Made by a program: the position numbers and the translations under genes. This document shows, one piece after another, positions 49,701-62,690 of a stretch of 64,000 nucleotides of DNA (its first letter is position 1; every line of letters starts with the position of its first letter). The stretch is taken from positions 10,854,501 through 10,918,500 of the forward strand of contig NC_135199.1 in NCBI RefSeq assembly GCF_050948175.1, given 5' to 3'. Under the pieces are notes generated by a model. The model was not told the origin of the DNA. It made no database searches and saw only the letters and a program-made list of their open reading frames with translations. This DNA is from Xylocopa sonorina (taxonomy: Eukaryota; Arthropoda; Insecta; Hymenoptera; Apidae).

Positions 49701-50499
49701 ATTAAAGCGATGCGGCACGGGTAACCAACCGCGGGGGTTGCTTTCTTCTGGCTGTCCCATGCTCTCGCGTTCTCAGGTCTTACGTTTGTTTTTACAGCGA
49801 AAATTGAATTCGATCGAGGCGTAAATGAAATAATTAATCATTAAGAATAATACATTACAATTTAAGGGATTAAAAAACCATATATCGCCACCAAAGGATT
49901 AATCTACCCTTAAACACTTCAATTCGCGCAAAATTCTACTACGACAACAATCTCTCAAAAACTCTCGAACCAAAAAGAGGTAAAAAAACTCGACCCAAGA
50001 TGTTCCGCTGAATAAAACAAAAATCCACTTCCATCTCAGCCTGTGCACCGCCCCATCGCGAAGAACAAACAACCGGGAGACCCGTCGAATCGGCGAGGAA
50101 CGCAATTTCGATCACCCCAAGCGAGCGCCTCCCTTCCGGTGGTCCGTGTTGCATAAAGCATGACGCAGTGGTACGCGGAGCAGCAACAACGATAATAATA
50201 ATAAGTAGTAGGGTGGCTTTGGGCCAGCCGTTGGCGGCACAATGTAACCTCCCGCGGGAGCGGCGCCGGCGAAACAAAGGATTCAATTTTACGAACGCGT
50301 TGCGTGTCCTCGCGCGGAGGGTGGCTCGGCTCGTAGCGCGCTAACGAGACACCCCTTTGCGGTGCGTGAACGTCGGGGTCCGCCCTGTCTCTTGGACCGC
50401 GTTTTTCGGCGGTAACGCGCTGCCTCGTCCCCTCAGCGCGGTCGTGGACGCGATTGTGGAGGAGACAGGGTTGAAACGCGCGAGGGTAGTCGAAGGAAG
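40793..50499. other. No supported gene
   Basis: I found no exon with a believable pair of splice sites. Donor-like words include plus AGA/GTGAGTG near 45294, minus GGG/GTGAGTT near 46330 and minus CGG/GTGAGTC near 48550. A small minus-strand context near 47765-47790 (ATG in GAAAATGG, eight codons, then GTAAGAG) lacks an acceptor tract. Plus 49130-49669 is open for 179 codons but reads as no known protein. 47580-47690 is AT-rich. Confidence 0.4.
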
Positions 50500-51832
50500 G
50501 GGGGGGCCACGAGGGAGTTCGCGTACGCTGAAGAAGACATAGAAACCGGGGGAAGGGTGCGCGCGGTGGAAATGAAAGATTAAGCGGGGCAGACGGAAGG
50601 TTAAGTCGAGGGAAAGGGTGAGTTTGGGGTGTGCGTGGACGTGGGGAGAGATTATTGCGCGCAGAGGACGCTACAGGGAACGCAAACGTTGAGAAAAATA
50701 AAAGAAAGAATCGTTTCAATTATCGAACGGCATCGATTAACAAGATGCACCTGTGTAATACGCGTTCGAGAGGATGATAGAGGCTTACGATCCTGAAGGA
50801 AAGTAAACGGACAGTTGGCGGAGAACAGAAAGGGGTGGAACGACACGGGGAAAATGGCGTGCGGTAAACGGAGGAGAAGATAAAGGGTGACAGGGAGAAT
50901 ATGGAACGTCAGAAACGTCAAACACGCGGGAGGCTGAACGACAAAAGAGAGAACGGAGCGCGAGAACCAGGGGGGGAGGGGGGGAGACGGAACCGTGAGA
51001 AAACAGCTAGAGGCGAAGACTAGGGGGACGGGGAGGGTTTGAAAAAGGAACACGGCGACGGAGAATCCCCGCGGAGTGAAAAATGGATGGAAACAAGCGG
51101 AACACGGTGGCAGCATGGATGGCTATAGGTTATAAAGTAATATATATGGGGGGTGAAGGGGAGAGCGGAAGGGAAGGGTGACGCGAGGAGCGAAAACGGG
51201 CAAAAACCGGAAGCAGCCGAGAAAAATGAAATCTCGCGTAAAAACAGGAGCAATTAACGAAATGTAATTGACGTGGACAAACTGTATCCGCGGGAGCAAC
51301 AATTGTGCCGGACGCGGAGCCAAGGGATGAGAGAGGCACGCAACGTAAGTACAGAGGCGGACAAAAGGAATTCGCGGGATGAGATATTAATTTAATAAAA
51401 CTGCAGAGACGAAAGATAAGAAGGGAACAACACGGTAATTAAAAAAGCTCCGCGCGATACGTGTACGGTAAACAGGAGCAAAGTCGCAGCGGAAAGGAGA
51501 CCGTCAAAGGGGTGCAAGATCCGGAACAACCGTATCTGAAGATCCGCTGCTACGAAAGAACGACCTGGAAAAACAGAAAAAACGGCGCACGACAAAGGAC
51601 GCGGAACCGAAAGAGAGGTCGTAATAAGCTGGAGAAACGTGCAAAGTTCGAAAGAAAGAAAAGAGAAAGAGACACAGAGGACAAAAAGGGGGGGAGAGCG
51701 TGCGAGGGGGTTGGAGACACCGAAAAATGAGGCAGCAGGGATGGGAGAAAAGGGAATCCACCCTTGTGAACTTGGCACAATGGAACACGCACAATGCCAC
51801 GTTGGATAAGGAACAACAGTTAGGCGCAGTCT

Positions 51833-51863
<31 letters not shown>
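50500..51863. other. Purine-rich stretch ending in (GA)n
   Basis: Over about 1.4 kb the plus strand is strongly biased to A and G, with G-runs near 50969-50986 and 51690-51715. It closes with a (GA)13 run at about 51837-51863. The bias removes stop codons from the minus strand and produces several overlapping frames of 60 to 227 codons rich in Phe, Leu, Pro and Ser; I treat all of these as artefacts of composition. Plus-strand donor-like words lie at about 50616 (AAGG/GTGAGTT) and 51345 (CAAC/GTAAGTA). Confidence 0.6.
51837..51863. repeat. (GA)13 microsatellite
   Basis: A pure GA dinucleotide repeat of about 27 bases at the 3' end of the purine-rich stretch. Confidence 0.93.
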
Positions 51864-51867
<4 letters not shown>

Positions 51868-53437
51868 AACGAGGGTGGGTAGTGAGGAGGGCGCGCGCCC
51901 TTCGCGTTTACTGCAGTGCTCTTCAATCCCGGTGGATATTCTCGACGAGATTTGACCCCTCGTCCCTCGCTAATAAATAATAAACCGCCTTGGACAGAAA
52001 TGTGTCGTAACCTGCACCCTCTTCGACGGAAGCTGAGGATTCCACCCTCCTGGTATACGATTCTTGGTGCACACTTCAAAGGAGGCCGTTTTCGCCTCTG
52101 TTATGGGCGTGCGGCTGGTTTATGGGGTGAGAAATTCGATGGCGGACAGGTTGTGAAATATACGCATGCGTCGCGCGGTTATTTAATAGTCCATTATGTA
52201 AAATAAAAAGGACCTCTTCCACGCGCTACCCTTTCGCGTAACATTCTGCGATTTTGCAACAGTTTTTAGTCCTCCGTTCACAATTGAATCCATTTGATGG
52301 ATACCACCGATGAATTTCTCTCGGTTCTACCCCTTTTTCAGAGTGTACGTACACACGCGAGGTTAAAAAAAACGACGACAATAATAAAGAGACGTCGTAC
52401 ATCACGCGGGACGCGGTGACGAATAATGGCGCAGTTCATAAGGACAGCCCCGAGGAGGCGTAACGGAGCATTACTCAACCGAATCGCCCCCGGATCAAGG
52501 CCAATTTTATTGGCTCGCATGAATCTATCCTCATCGATGCGTGTATCGGTGATAAATCACGCGGGACGCTGAAAGGAAGGGTTCTACGGAGCTTAGGCGC
52601 GGCGCGGTGGCTCCAGCTAAACCGCGTGAAAAATGCTCGCCCGACCGCCTATCGCGCGGGCCATTTTTCACCCCCCAAAAAACACGCGGACGCATCACTC
52701 GAAAAAGAAAGACACAATCGACAGTGAATTTATCGAATTTAATTAAAAACCGCGACGTCTACGGAATTTTGTTCATCCTCGATTGCTCGCGCTCCTCAAC
52801 CCCTACGACAGCCACCTTTACGACGCTGCATATAAACTGGAAGAATGAAGAAAACCCAACAAAAGAGGGTCCATTGAAACACGAAAAAATTGCCATTTCG
52901 AAACGATCTCAAGTCGAACTCAGAAAAATAGGGAAAGGGCGGAGAAAAGCGAGAAGTTTCGTGGCGCGAGAACCAAACGCCCTTCTCCGCTCGTTCCAGG
53001 TTCCTCCAGAGGGTAGGTCGGTTCGTTCGAGACCGCGTATGAATTATTCGAGGCGAGCGTTTCGGCTTTATCGTTCAGAGTCCGTCAAATCGCGACGGAA
53101 GTGCATCGACGAGGAGGCTGGAGATGGTAGTTTACGGGACTCTGCGGGCGTTCGGGATCGGGCCACGAAAATTCGCGATAAATCTCGCGGCTGACTGCCG
53201 GAACGTACACGGGGAACAGTCATTTCCGGGGAATTTCTGGTCCGCGGACCAAGAACGGTCGCGAACGGTTTTCGATCGGTTTCTGTCACGTCAGGGCCGT
53301 GGTCCCTTCGCGTTATCGATGGAAACAACGGGCACGTTGCACGGTCTCGTTGATAATTCGTGGCTAGTCGCGGCTGCGGACGTTTATCGAAATTTAAGGG
53401 CAACTTTCACGTTTTAACGGCTGATTCTGGTACTCAC
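51864..53437. other. No supported gene
   Basis: A plus frame (52607-53194, 195 codons) is Arg/Lys/Ser-rich and has no domain. A donor-like AGAGG/GTAGGTC lies inside it near 53012. A second plus frame (53124-53417) is also unrecognised. Neither has promoter or acceptor support. Confidence 0.4.
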
Positions 53438-53479
53438 CGATATCGACGCCGAAGATCTATGGGATCGAGCGATGGTGAT
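53438..53479 (-). CDS. Candidate 42-base microexon
   Basis: On the minus strand a model acceptor (TTTCTCTCCATTTACAG) precedes exactly 42 bases, followed by a model donor, TCG/GTGAGTA. The length is divisible by three, so it could be a cassette. Two frames are open: one gives ITIARSHRSSASIS, a Ser/Arg-rich 14-residue insert, and the other SPSLDPIDLRRRY plus one residue completed downstream. The third frame has a stop. I recognise neither peptide, and no neighbouring exon of the host gene is identified. A 5' UTR microexon is the main alternative. Confidence 0.4.
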
Positions 53480-56400
53480 CTGTAAATGGAGAGAAAGATA
53501 AATTTATTAGGTACCTTTATCGTCTATAAATTATTTTTTTTAAGGGATCTCGCTGTATAATTACGAGGCGACTCGAATAGAAGCGCGTTTAGTGGAGTAA
53601 CATTCGACGATCGATTAAAAAAAGTAACACGTGTAAAAATTGCAGGGGAGGTTGCAGGGAGCTCGATTCGACGGATCCCAACCTGGATTCGGTTTAAAAG
53701 TGTTTCTAACTAATAGAATTCCGTTGCTCTGCCCCGTAACAAACGCGCAGTTAACGGCGAAACAAATCGGATCAAAGCCGATGGATCGCGCGAGCGGACC
53801 GGTTCACAGAGGCTGCGTCCAGTTAAATTCGAGCGTAGACAGCTCTGCTTTTGTTTCATTTCCAGCGGGGAGGGGATCGGCTATTGTGTCCGCCAGGCCC
53901 TGTACGAGCTTTTTCCTCCCTTTTTCGATCTTTGTTAACTTTGATTTTTACCAACTACGAACAGAACTGGGTTCTTCTCGTTTGATTCGACGCGATGTAG
54001 GTTACGATTTGAGGGTTGTTTTACGATCAATCATTCGTTATTAACTACTGCATTTCTCTATTACTCAAAACACACGAGTATGTGGTTATTTATATTTTAA
54101 AAAAATGCGAGACACGTTCCTCAGCCTTTATTTCGACGGATATTAACGACTCTCCAGAAGAGGAATCGCCTAAAAATTACGCATCTTCAGGGACCGATCA
54201 GACGCGCGAAGGACAGCTCCGTTCCACGTTGGAAACTTATAAAACGCTCGAGTGGCACATCTCACACGGCCAATTTATTATCCCTTTACTCGTCGCATCT
54301 CCAACCCTTCACACGCGCCCAGACTCACCCCCTTAATCAAACGTTCACCTCGTTCCTCGCCGTATCCTCCAACCATCACCGTGTATAATAAAATCGTCCA
54401 TGTAGCGTGGAATCGACCACCACCCCCCAACCATCGTTCTGTAAGGGTTGCGTGGTTACGCAGCCCTCGACATTTCCACGAGCTGATTAGTCGCCAGCCA
54501 TTGTTACCAACAGAGCTCGCGTAAAGCAACGACTGTTCGAAACGCGAACGGTTGTTGCTCTCGAAAATGTACACCACGGGCTTCCACCTCTCAGTAAATT
54601 AAATGTTTCGTAATATAATGGAATAATGGAGAACGAGCGTAACTTTGCGACACGAAACAGTTGCACGGGACGAAAGTTTCTTAGAACACTTCGAAGCAAA
54701 TCGCACCCCTTGCACCCTCCTCGATCGTTTTGAACAAAAATAATCTTCCATCTCGCGACGATGCGTTTGTATAAAAATCGTCGAACGGTATCCTGCGATT
54801 TATCGAGCGCCAGTTAACCCTTGACACGGAACCGATTCCTCTCGAGTAACCAGCGAAAGATGGAAGAGCGAGGGGGGAGTGTACGAGGTCCTAAAACATT
54901 TTTCGAATCGGCAGACAAAAGGGCGATCGAACGCAGGGAGAAACGGGCCGGCCATAGATTTTTACGGGCCGTTCTCCACCAGGCAAATCGCGACAATTTC
55001 GCCGGCCGTCGATGCGGAAAATGAGTTTCCGCGCTCGCGGAAGTTCACCCGGATATTCGCGACCCGCCCTGGAAAACTCGTCGAGGATACGATCCTCCTG
55101 GCTGGCCTCGCGACGATCATTTAAAAACCAGCCTGACAAACACGTACTCTCAGTTATACCCGTGAATTTTTGTTGAATTTTATTATTTCAAACGGTAGGT
55201 GAAACGTGGAATTATTCATATCAGAGTAAACAGTTAGTTTTATTTAAAACAATAACGCAGAATTTGTTCGACTCGAGGAATCTCTAATAAAAATGAACTA
55301 AAATCCAACTGGGGTTGCATTCCAACGCGACTAATAAATTAAGCAAACAGAGCGTTCAGTTGCGCGTGAAACAGCCGCGTTCGCCGATTGATAGAAGCGT
55401 GCAGGCTCGCAAAGGGCTGTTGCGCGCAAAAATTCGATATTAAACGGGGATCATCCCCCGCGAGTAAGCACGAAAAATATTTACGGACCGCGGTATTGGA
55501 CAACGACCACCCCCTGGCGCGCGTTCTCCGCCCACGGAACGGCCGACGAAACGTCGAATTACAACTTCCGGCCGTTGGCTATCGAATTCTTGGCCAGGGC
55601 GTGAAATTCGATTTTCCGATATTAATCTTCCTCCGGTTGCAAATATTGGTTTACAAGAGAGGCCTGTAACAGGACGCGAGGGCGGACAATCGGTATCGAT
55701 ACCAGCGCCATTCGACTCCTCGATTTTCGAATTCGAAATGCCACACGCGGGGTTTGCCCCATCCGCGATTGTTTCGAGCGTGGTCGCTGGAATCGCGCGC
55801 GCAAGCTGCGCTCTCGGCTGGTGACAATCGAGTTACGAAGTGGCGGAGGACGGTTTCCGGTGAAGATCGAGCGGAAAAATCACGCGAACACCGCGGAGAG
55901 GATGGCAGAGGGAAAAAAAAAGTACGAAACAGATGAACCGGTTTGTCGCGATGAAGCTGATTGTCGAGACGAGTGTGAAAAGGGACGAGGAGGGGTGCGA
56001 GAAGGGAGTATTGGCAGCCAACTTGATCAGAGTCCACGATTTCTCGATAATCGTATTATATACAATTAGGACGGGGGCTGCGATTCGTTCGATGGAAATT
56101 TTATTCGCCCCGCTCGACGGTGGAGGACAAATGAACCGTTTCATTCGACAAAGGACATCCTTCTTCCACCCCCGCGTCGAAACGGATTCCTCGTAAGCGA
56201 ATCCACGTTGCAATTAACGAAATTCGCCAACAAAAACTAACTACGCGATACTGTTTCCACGGATTTTTTTGAATTTTTTTCTCTCTCCCTGTTGCGTCGA
56301 CTCGCGGAATTATTACGTATACAATTTACGCAGGATTTGAAATGTTGCGAGAGGGACGACTGCCAAACAAAATTTAATCGAGAACGGTAATTGCAAGTGA

Positions 56401-59382
56401 ATAATATCCTCTCTAATATTTTAATATTTCTCTCTGCTGCAATTAAAAGTATCGCGTGTACAGGGTAGTAGAGATATTTCGCTACGAGGACAGCTAATGA
56501 TAATTGAAAATTGGAACCCTTCAACATCCCTCTGCATGATCGAACCGCGAGTCAACAAACGCGGCGAGAGATACGTCTAATTGTCGATAGATTAACCGGG
56601 GAAACAAAACCGAATCGAGCGCGGTGATTAACTTAACAAATTACATCGACGTCGCGGCGTGCTTTTGTTCGCGTCTCATTATTCCGCCGCTTTTATTAAC
56701 AATGTCGCGTACGATGAATGGAATGCCAGTCGATAAATTCCAACTGTACGTCCGTTCTATCGCGTCGCATCCCTCATAGACCAGCGATCGAACCTTGGAC
56801 CGCTTCAACCCCCGAACTGAAGGATCGAATGAAAATTGCTGTTCGTGATGTACGATCGGCTCTCGTTCGATTCTTTCTTTTTACGCTAATCGAACGGTGC
56901 TCGTGTTCTGCGCGTGCTGGTCAAAGTTTTCGGTTAACCGAAACGCTATGTCCATCGAGCACGTGGAAAAAGAAATCGATGCGCCAAGGGTGGCTCTCGA
57001 ATTGTGTCACGCGTGTAGCCAGCTGAGGGCGCGCAGTGTTGGCCAGCTTGTCGCGTGGTCCATTGTGTTTCCGGTCCGTTGTCAACCTTTATGACACGTC
57101 GCTGTGCACCATCGAGGGACTGAAATACTGATTACGTTGTCAACGTTCCATCGAAATTGCAGACTTTACGACGCGCGACGAGAGCAGCTGAAAATCCTTA
57201 AAAAGTAACATTCGTGTCGAACAGAGGCACCAATGGCCTCCATTATGGTCCCGTGCCGCTTCGATTCGAATCTGCAAACTAGCGAGCTTCGATTTCACCC
57301 ATCGTAAAATTCGTTTTTCGAGCTGACGTAGCCGAGTATCTCCGCGTGGACGAATTAATTTGACTCGATCAAAAGTGATCCGTTATTTTTTGTTGATGAC
57401 CATTTTCGGGTGGAATAGCTGGTTTCGAAAATATTGAAATACGCACCGCGTCAGGCGTTTTCTGTCGGCGATGCGTTGTTTAATTTATATATGATGCCTG
57501 TCGCTAAAGAATATTCGGCGTTTTCATATTTGCGAGCGGGCGCCAGCGCAGATTCGAACCGTAGTATCGACGGGACGTGCGCGGCTTGTTTTATCTTGAT
57601 TAATGGTTGATTCTGAGAGGTATTATTTTTATATTCCCGCGGGAACACGTTAGTTTTTAATGGAAACACCGATGAAGCGCGCGGTTCGGTTTGTCTGTTG
57701 ATTTTGTTGGTTAATATTCGTTGGCTACCTTCCCCCTTTCGTTTTTATAGACGCGGGTGGATACTGCATTTTTGTTGGTTTTTAATGAAAGTACCCACGA
57801 AACGTGCATGCCCTTTTTACATCCGTTGGGTTGCTTCAAAGTAATGAAACGAAATATGAACAATTACTTTCGTTTCGACGTGCTGCTCGAAAATTCTATT
57901 ATTTTCAATAAATGAAATAAATGTAGCAACAGAATTCGATGAGCGTGGAAATTATTTTTCGTACAATTATATTTTCGTGGTCGTGGTCGTCGTCGTCGTT
58001 CTGAATAAAACGAGAGCGAAGATGGCCCCAGCCGCTGGCAACAGAAACGACCGACTAACCGACGAAGGCGCATCAAGCGGTCCTCCTTTTGCACCCCCAA
58101 AGGCGGTTCGCGTCGGAGACAGAAAACCGGGTAAATTAAACGAGGTTTGATTCAATTTGCACGGCGATCATTTTCAACGGCGGTTCACACAGTGTCGCGT
58201 TTCAATTGCAGCGCAGTTAATCTCCGCGAGATACTCTCGACTCTCTCGCGACTATAAAATGGCGACATTTGATACAGCGGAATTCGAACGGCGTTCGATC
58301 CGTGGAAATTGTTAAATTATTTTTCCAAACTTTTTTATTTCCAGCACAGCCTCGATATTGATAACCGGGGCTGCTCGTGGATTAGAGTAATTAAATTCAG
58401 GAAACGAACGCGCGGGGATTGCTGGAATATCGTGGAAAAAGAATTCAGGAAATAATGCGTCTCGCGTGAATTTGTCAGCCCTTGAACCCGTTCCTCGAGC
58501 TCTCTACACCGAGTATCGATCACGCGAGTAGGGACAACGCGGAAGATATTCTCTGGACACTTTGTCCGGTACCAAACAGCACGATAAATCGCAGCAGACC
58601 GTCCCGAGTCTCGTCGAGGGTGTAAGCGGACCCGTGGTGAACGATTTGCGTTCCGTGAAAAAGGCTGCCGCCTGAAAGGTCCGCGCGAGCTTGTTCTTGA
58701 AAAAAGTTTTGATTTATGTGGAGAATTTCGCTCGGCTGCCAGCTACTTTGCCGTTTCAGAAGTCCTCTGAAACCCTCGATTTTTAAGCGCCACGGTTTGT
58801 TACGTGCATCGCCGCCCCCAGTGGACAGTGGCCATTTTTTCAATCCCTAACGTTTCTTAATACCAAAATGTACACAGCAATCTTTCATTATTTTTTTAAC
58901 TGAAATTTTCATCCACGCTGTCTTCGTACATCTCGTGCAAGTATTTTGCTGGTATCTTACAGATGATCCCTCTTCTCGAGTAAATTACTTTCGCGAAGGC
59001 TGTTACGTGACCGACCATCGAAGCTTGTCTATTATTATTATTGGCCACATCGACATAATGAAATGGGAATTTTATCTGGCCACGGGGTCCTTATCGAGTG
59101 ACCGGTCAGTAAACTCGTTACGTAATTCCCAGCGACGTCTCCCGCCGAAAAATTCCACTCGGATTCGCCGTAACTTCTTCGAGCACAGTCCACGTCCACC
59201 GTTATCGAGACGCTGCATCGCTGGCATCGAAAGTAGCTTCATCAGGGTCAACGGAGGACGCCGATTCTCGCGTCGCCGCTGGCTTTATCGGCGAACTATC
59301 TTTTTTTCACACCCGTCAACTATTATACCAACTCGACGCCACGTTCTCCAAGTCGTAGCACGCAGTTTCGATAATTAAAACT
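53480..59382. other. No supported gene
   Basis: No paired splice sites around convincing coding sequence. The minus frame 58520-58843 (107 codons) has a mixed, protein-like composition but no domain I can name. (GTC)n-like simple sequence lies at 57976-58000. A donor-like minus-strand GGG/GTGAGTC lies near 54325. Confidence 0.4.
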
Positions 59383-59577
59383 TCGATTTTTCATATTCAC
59401 AGTCGCGACGTAAAATTCCTCTCGCCAACCCAAATTTCGAATTTTCGAACGAGGAAAAGTTCAAGTTCATCGAAAACACTGACAAATAAAAATAAAAAAT
59501 TCAATTTTTCATATTCACGGTCGCGACGCAAAATTTCTCTGGCTAACCCAAATCTCGAATTTTCGAACGAGGAAAAG
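59383..59577. repeat. Two-copy direct repeat, 118-base offset
   Basis: TTTTTCATATTCAC(A/G)GTCGCGACG, AAATTYCTCT and AATTTCGAATTTTCGAACGAGGAAAAGT recur at 59389-59460 and 59506-59578, with an unrelated A-rich spacer between them. A simple local duplication without coding content. Confidence 0.8.
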
Positions 59578-59578
59578 T

Positions 59579-61861
59579 AACGCGGACAGAATAGAAACCG
59601 GAACAGCGAGAGATAAATCAGTGGAGGGGAGGGAGGGTGGATGAGAAATCATAGAAAAGCAGCGACGTGACGATAGTCGAAACCGGAAGCCTGCGTTAGT
59701 GGAGGAGGAAACGATAGGGAGCGGGCGCGTAGGACGGTCGATCGGATTAATTTATCGCGCGGAGAACGTTATCCGGAGGCTGGTGTACCTCGAGCAACGC
59801 GATCCCGTTTCGAACCGTTGCCTCGCGTATCGAAACCAGGCTGCGATTCGAGGCACGCCCCGGCGAAGACGCCGCGACGCGATTCGATTTATTCGAGAAA
59901 CTTCCAGCCACGCGCCGTCCAGCCTCTGATTACCCACGCAACGGGTGTCCCACTAAAGCGTGACATTTCGACTCTTTTCTCGCGATTAAAATGCAAGACC
60001 AAACGCGTGACGTAACATGTAATTTGTATCGTTTATAGTTCACCCAAAAAGTAGTTTCATATTCGACAAATAAATATATCTGACTCAAGGTCTGATTCAA
60101 TATACGTGTCGACGCCCAAGGATTCTTGCTGTATTATAAAATCATCGATGAAAAGTCGATGGTGATCCACTGAACGCCCCAGAGGAACGTCTTCAAGGTT
60201 CGAATTCTAGTGCCCGCATTGGAATGCACGATCGAGGGTAACAGCGCGCGAATTCCTGAGGAACGGGGCCAATTTCGAGGCGGCAGGATGCTCGTGGAAT
60301 TTCGACAAAATTTTCCTCGATTTATGTATCGCGAGGGAGTCCGCTGCGTGGGAGGATTAAACGTCGCGGCGGCGCCCCCGCGTCAGGGTTGCTTTCCAGA
60401 GGACACCGGAAGCGACGCGAGGTAGACGAGCTGCGCGAAATTTCATTTCTAAATGGCCGCCTCGCTCGTTTCCCACGGAAGCCCTCGTTCAGCTGAAAAC
60501 AAGCCTGTGAATGCACGCGCACAGCGCTATTTAGAAATCGTGCTGCGTTCTCTGGTTCGTCCCGTGAAAATGCTCAACTTAAGTTGCACAGAAAAAGACG
60601 CGCAACGAGAAAAATATACTTGAAACAGTATACTCTATAGAAGATTAAAGCCACGTGGCTCGATTTATGACTCGATCTCGATAAATAAACTACCAAGTGT
60701 ACAATAAAATGTAGCCAAGTTAAAAATGAAAATTTGCCAATACGGAAAGGAAACTAGAAACCTGCGCGCGGGTGAAACGCAAGATGGTCGAGGACGAGGA
60801 ATAGCTGGAAAATCGGTCGAGACGAACGAATCGGTCAGCTCGGGACCGGCGCCGTTCGATTAAAATTCTCGAGTCGCGACGGTCGATCGCTGACTCAGCT
60901 TTGACCGTCGACAATCCGCAAGGAACGGGCGACATCGAGGTTACCCGATCGATTTCGATTCGCAACCGGTCCGGAGCGGCGAGTACGCCACGTTCGCGAA
61001 TTCAATGGCCGTCTTTTCGGCTCGGCCGCGTCCACGGACGCCTCGCCCGCTCCGTAACGCGGTCCCTTTCCACGCTATCGGCGCTCTGTCCCCGTTCTGG
61101 ACGACGCTGCGGGACGCTCGACGAGGAGGGACGCGGAGGACTCGCCGCGTTATCGTAATCTGCTTTCCGAGCGTATCGTCGCGGCTGCTTGTCGACGGAG
61201 TAGAGTAATCGCTCCTCCGGTTTCCAGTCACGTCGACTCGTCGTGAAGAAGATGACAAAAAGTCGCCGCGGACGTTGCGCGACCGTTCTCCAACGATGGA
61301 CGCTCGAGCTAGAACGTTGGGTTAGAACCTCGCACGTGTTAGACGCACGAATTCTTCAACAGTTCCGGTTGATTCGAGATACGAGCAGCCCTCTTCGATC
61401 ACTCGTTCACCCTGCCAGGCTCTCGATATTTCTTACCAAAACTAGCCCTGAATCACAGGCCAAGAATCACGGAGCAATTAACTCGACGTTTACCACGGTT
61501 TCCATTAGGACGAACCTGTTGCACCCTCTTCGAGCGGAATCAAACCGCACGACGCCACCTCGATATCTCGATCGGACCCCGTTAAGCCAGCCATCCGCTC
61601 GAAGACACCGTCGAAGACGTGTAATCAAACTAGACGCGGTGTAAACCGATCGACACGGGCAGACAGATGGATAAGGAGAGAGAATCCTCATGGAAATGCA
61701 TACTTAACGAGGGTAGCAGAGTTCAGACGGGAATTTCGCCGCAGACGCCGGTGCAAAATTGAACAGGCGGCGGGCCGTTTATCCCGGAAACCATGCATGC
61801 GATACCATCTTCATCCCCTGGAGACGTTTCCGCGAATTCCAACGGTTACTCCTCCCTTTTT
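59579..61861. other. No supported gene
   Basis: The short frames here are CpG-rich and unrecognised. A minus-strand donor-like TTTTG/GTAAGAAA near 61444 has an acceptor-like GATTCAG only 11 bases upstream, too short to trust. Confidence 0.4.
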
Positions 61862-61889
61862 TCTCTCTCTCTCTCTCTCTCCTCTCTCT
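61862..61889. repeat. (TC)n microsatellite, imperfect
   Basis: A TC dinucleotide run of about 28 bases with one interruption, followed by a T/C-rich tail. Confidence 0.9.
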
Positions 61890-62690
61890 TTCCCTCGCTC
61901 GACGCGTCACGTGAACGAATGGTGGAAAAAGGGCGCAGGGACGAAGGTTTGGTGGGGGTGGGTGGTAGCGACTGGTGGAGAAAAAAAGGGAAGGAGACGA
62001 TTCGTTGCAAGATTTACGACGTTCGGGAACGAAACTGCGACTGTAGGGTAAACAGGGGGGAGAGGAGAGACAGAGAGAGGAACAGGGCGAGAACTCGAAG
62101 AGTTTTCTGGCTGGATTGCTGGAAAATCGCCGGTGACATCGACGAGCGTCCCCGCAGATGTTCCGGCAACCCCTCCCCCTCGCCCTCGCTTTCAACGACC
62201 TCGCCAATGTCCGTGGTTAATTTTTAAAGCGCCGCTCGAAATGGCGTGCCTGCTTCTTCGCCCCTCCCCACGGTGCTCGCCGTATTTCTTCCCAGCTTGC
62301 TTCTTTATTATCCTCCTCGCTCCATTTTCTACCGGTAGTCTCTTTTTTCCTATACTTTCTCCGTTAGAGAGATGGAAAACAAAATTTCCCCTCAGCACGC
62401 TTTTATTATTTAGTTCACGGGGAAGATGGCGATTTCTCGAGTTCTATAAAAATGTTTCAGAATTTTTTTAGGATGCCTTGGTATCTTCGCGACACTCTGA
62501 TTTACTTCGCGATGCTTCGATTCCTCTGATAATCCTCTCAGAATTTTTCCACGATGTCCAAGTCTCTTTAAGGTCCTCTCGAACGCTCTTGCAAAGTCTC
62601 AGTCGTCAGAAACACTTTCCACGCGATCTCGATCGTTATTAAAACACCACTGATTCGTCAGAGACACTCTCAGGCTCGATTTCTTTACAG
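61890..62690. other. No supported gene; intron-like upstream of 62691
   Basis: T/C-rich patches on the plus strand (about 62260-62420) but no exon. The last 20 bases form the pyrimidine-rich tract and acceptor of the following candidate exon. Confidence 0.4.

Noticed and set aside
50036..50719. 227-codon minus-strand frame, the longest in the window
   Set aside because: Produced by purine-rich plus-strand sequence lacking minus-strand stops; composition is Phe/Pro/Ser/Arg with no domain.
52607..53194. 195-codon plus-strand frame
   Set aside because: Basic low-information sequence; no recognisable family and no exon boundaries that make sense.
60180..60230. tRNA-like B box (GGTTCGAATTC)
   Set aside because: Neither a T-arm stem nor an A box at the right distance could be formed; similar TTCGAA words at 13886 and 57552 also failed.
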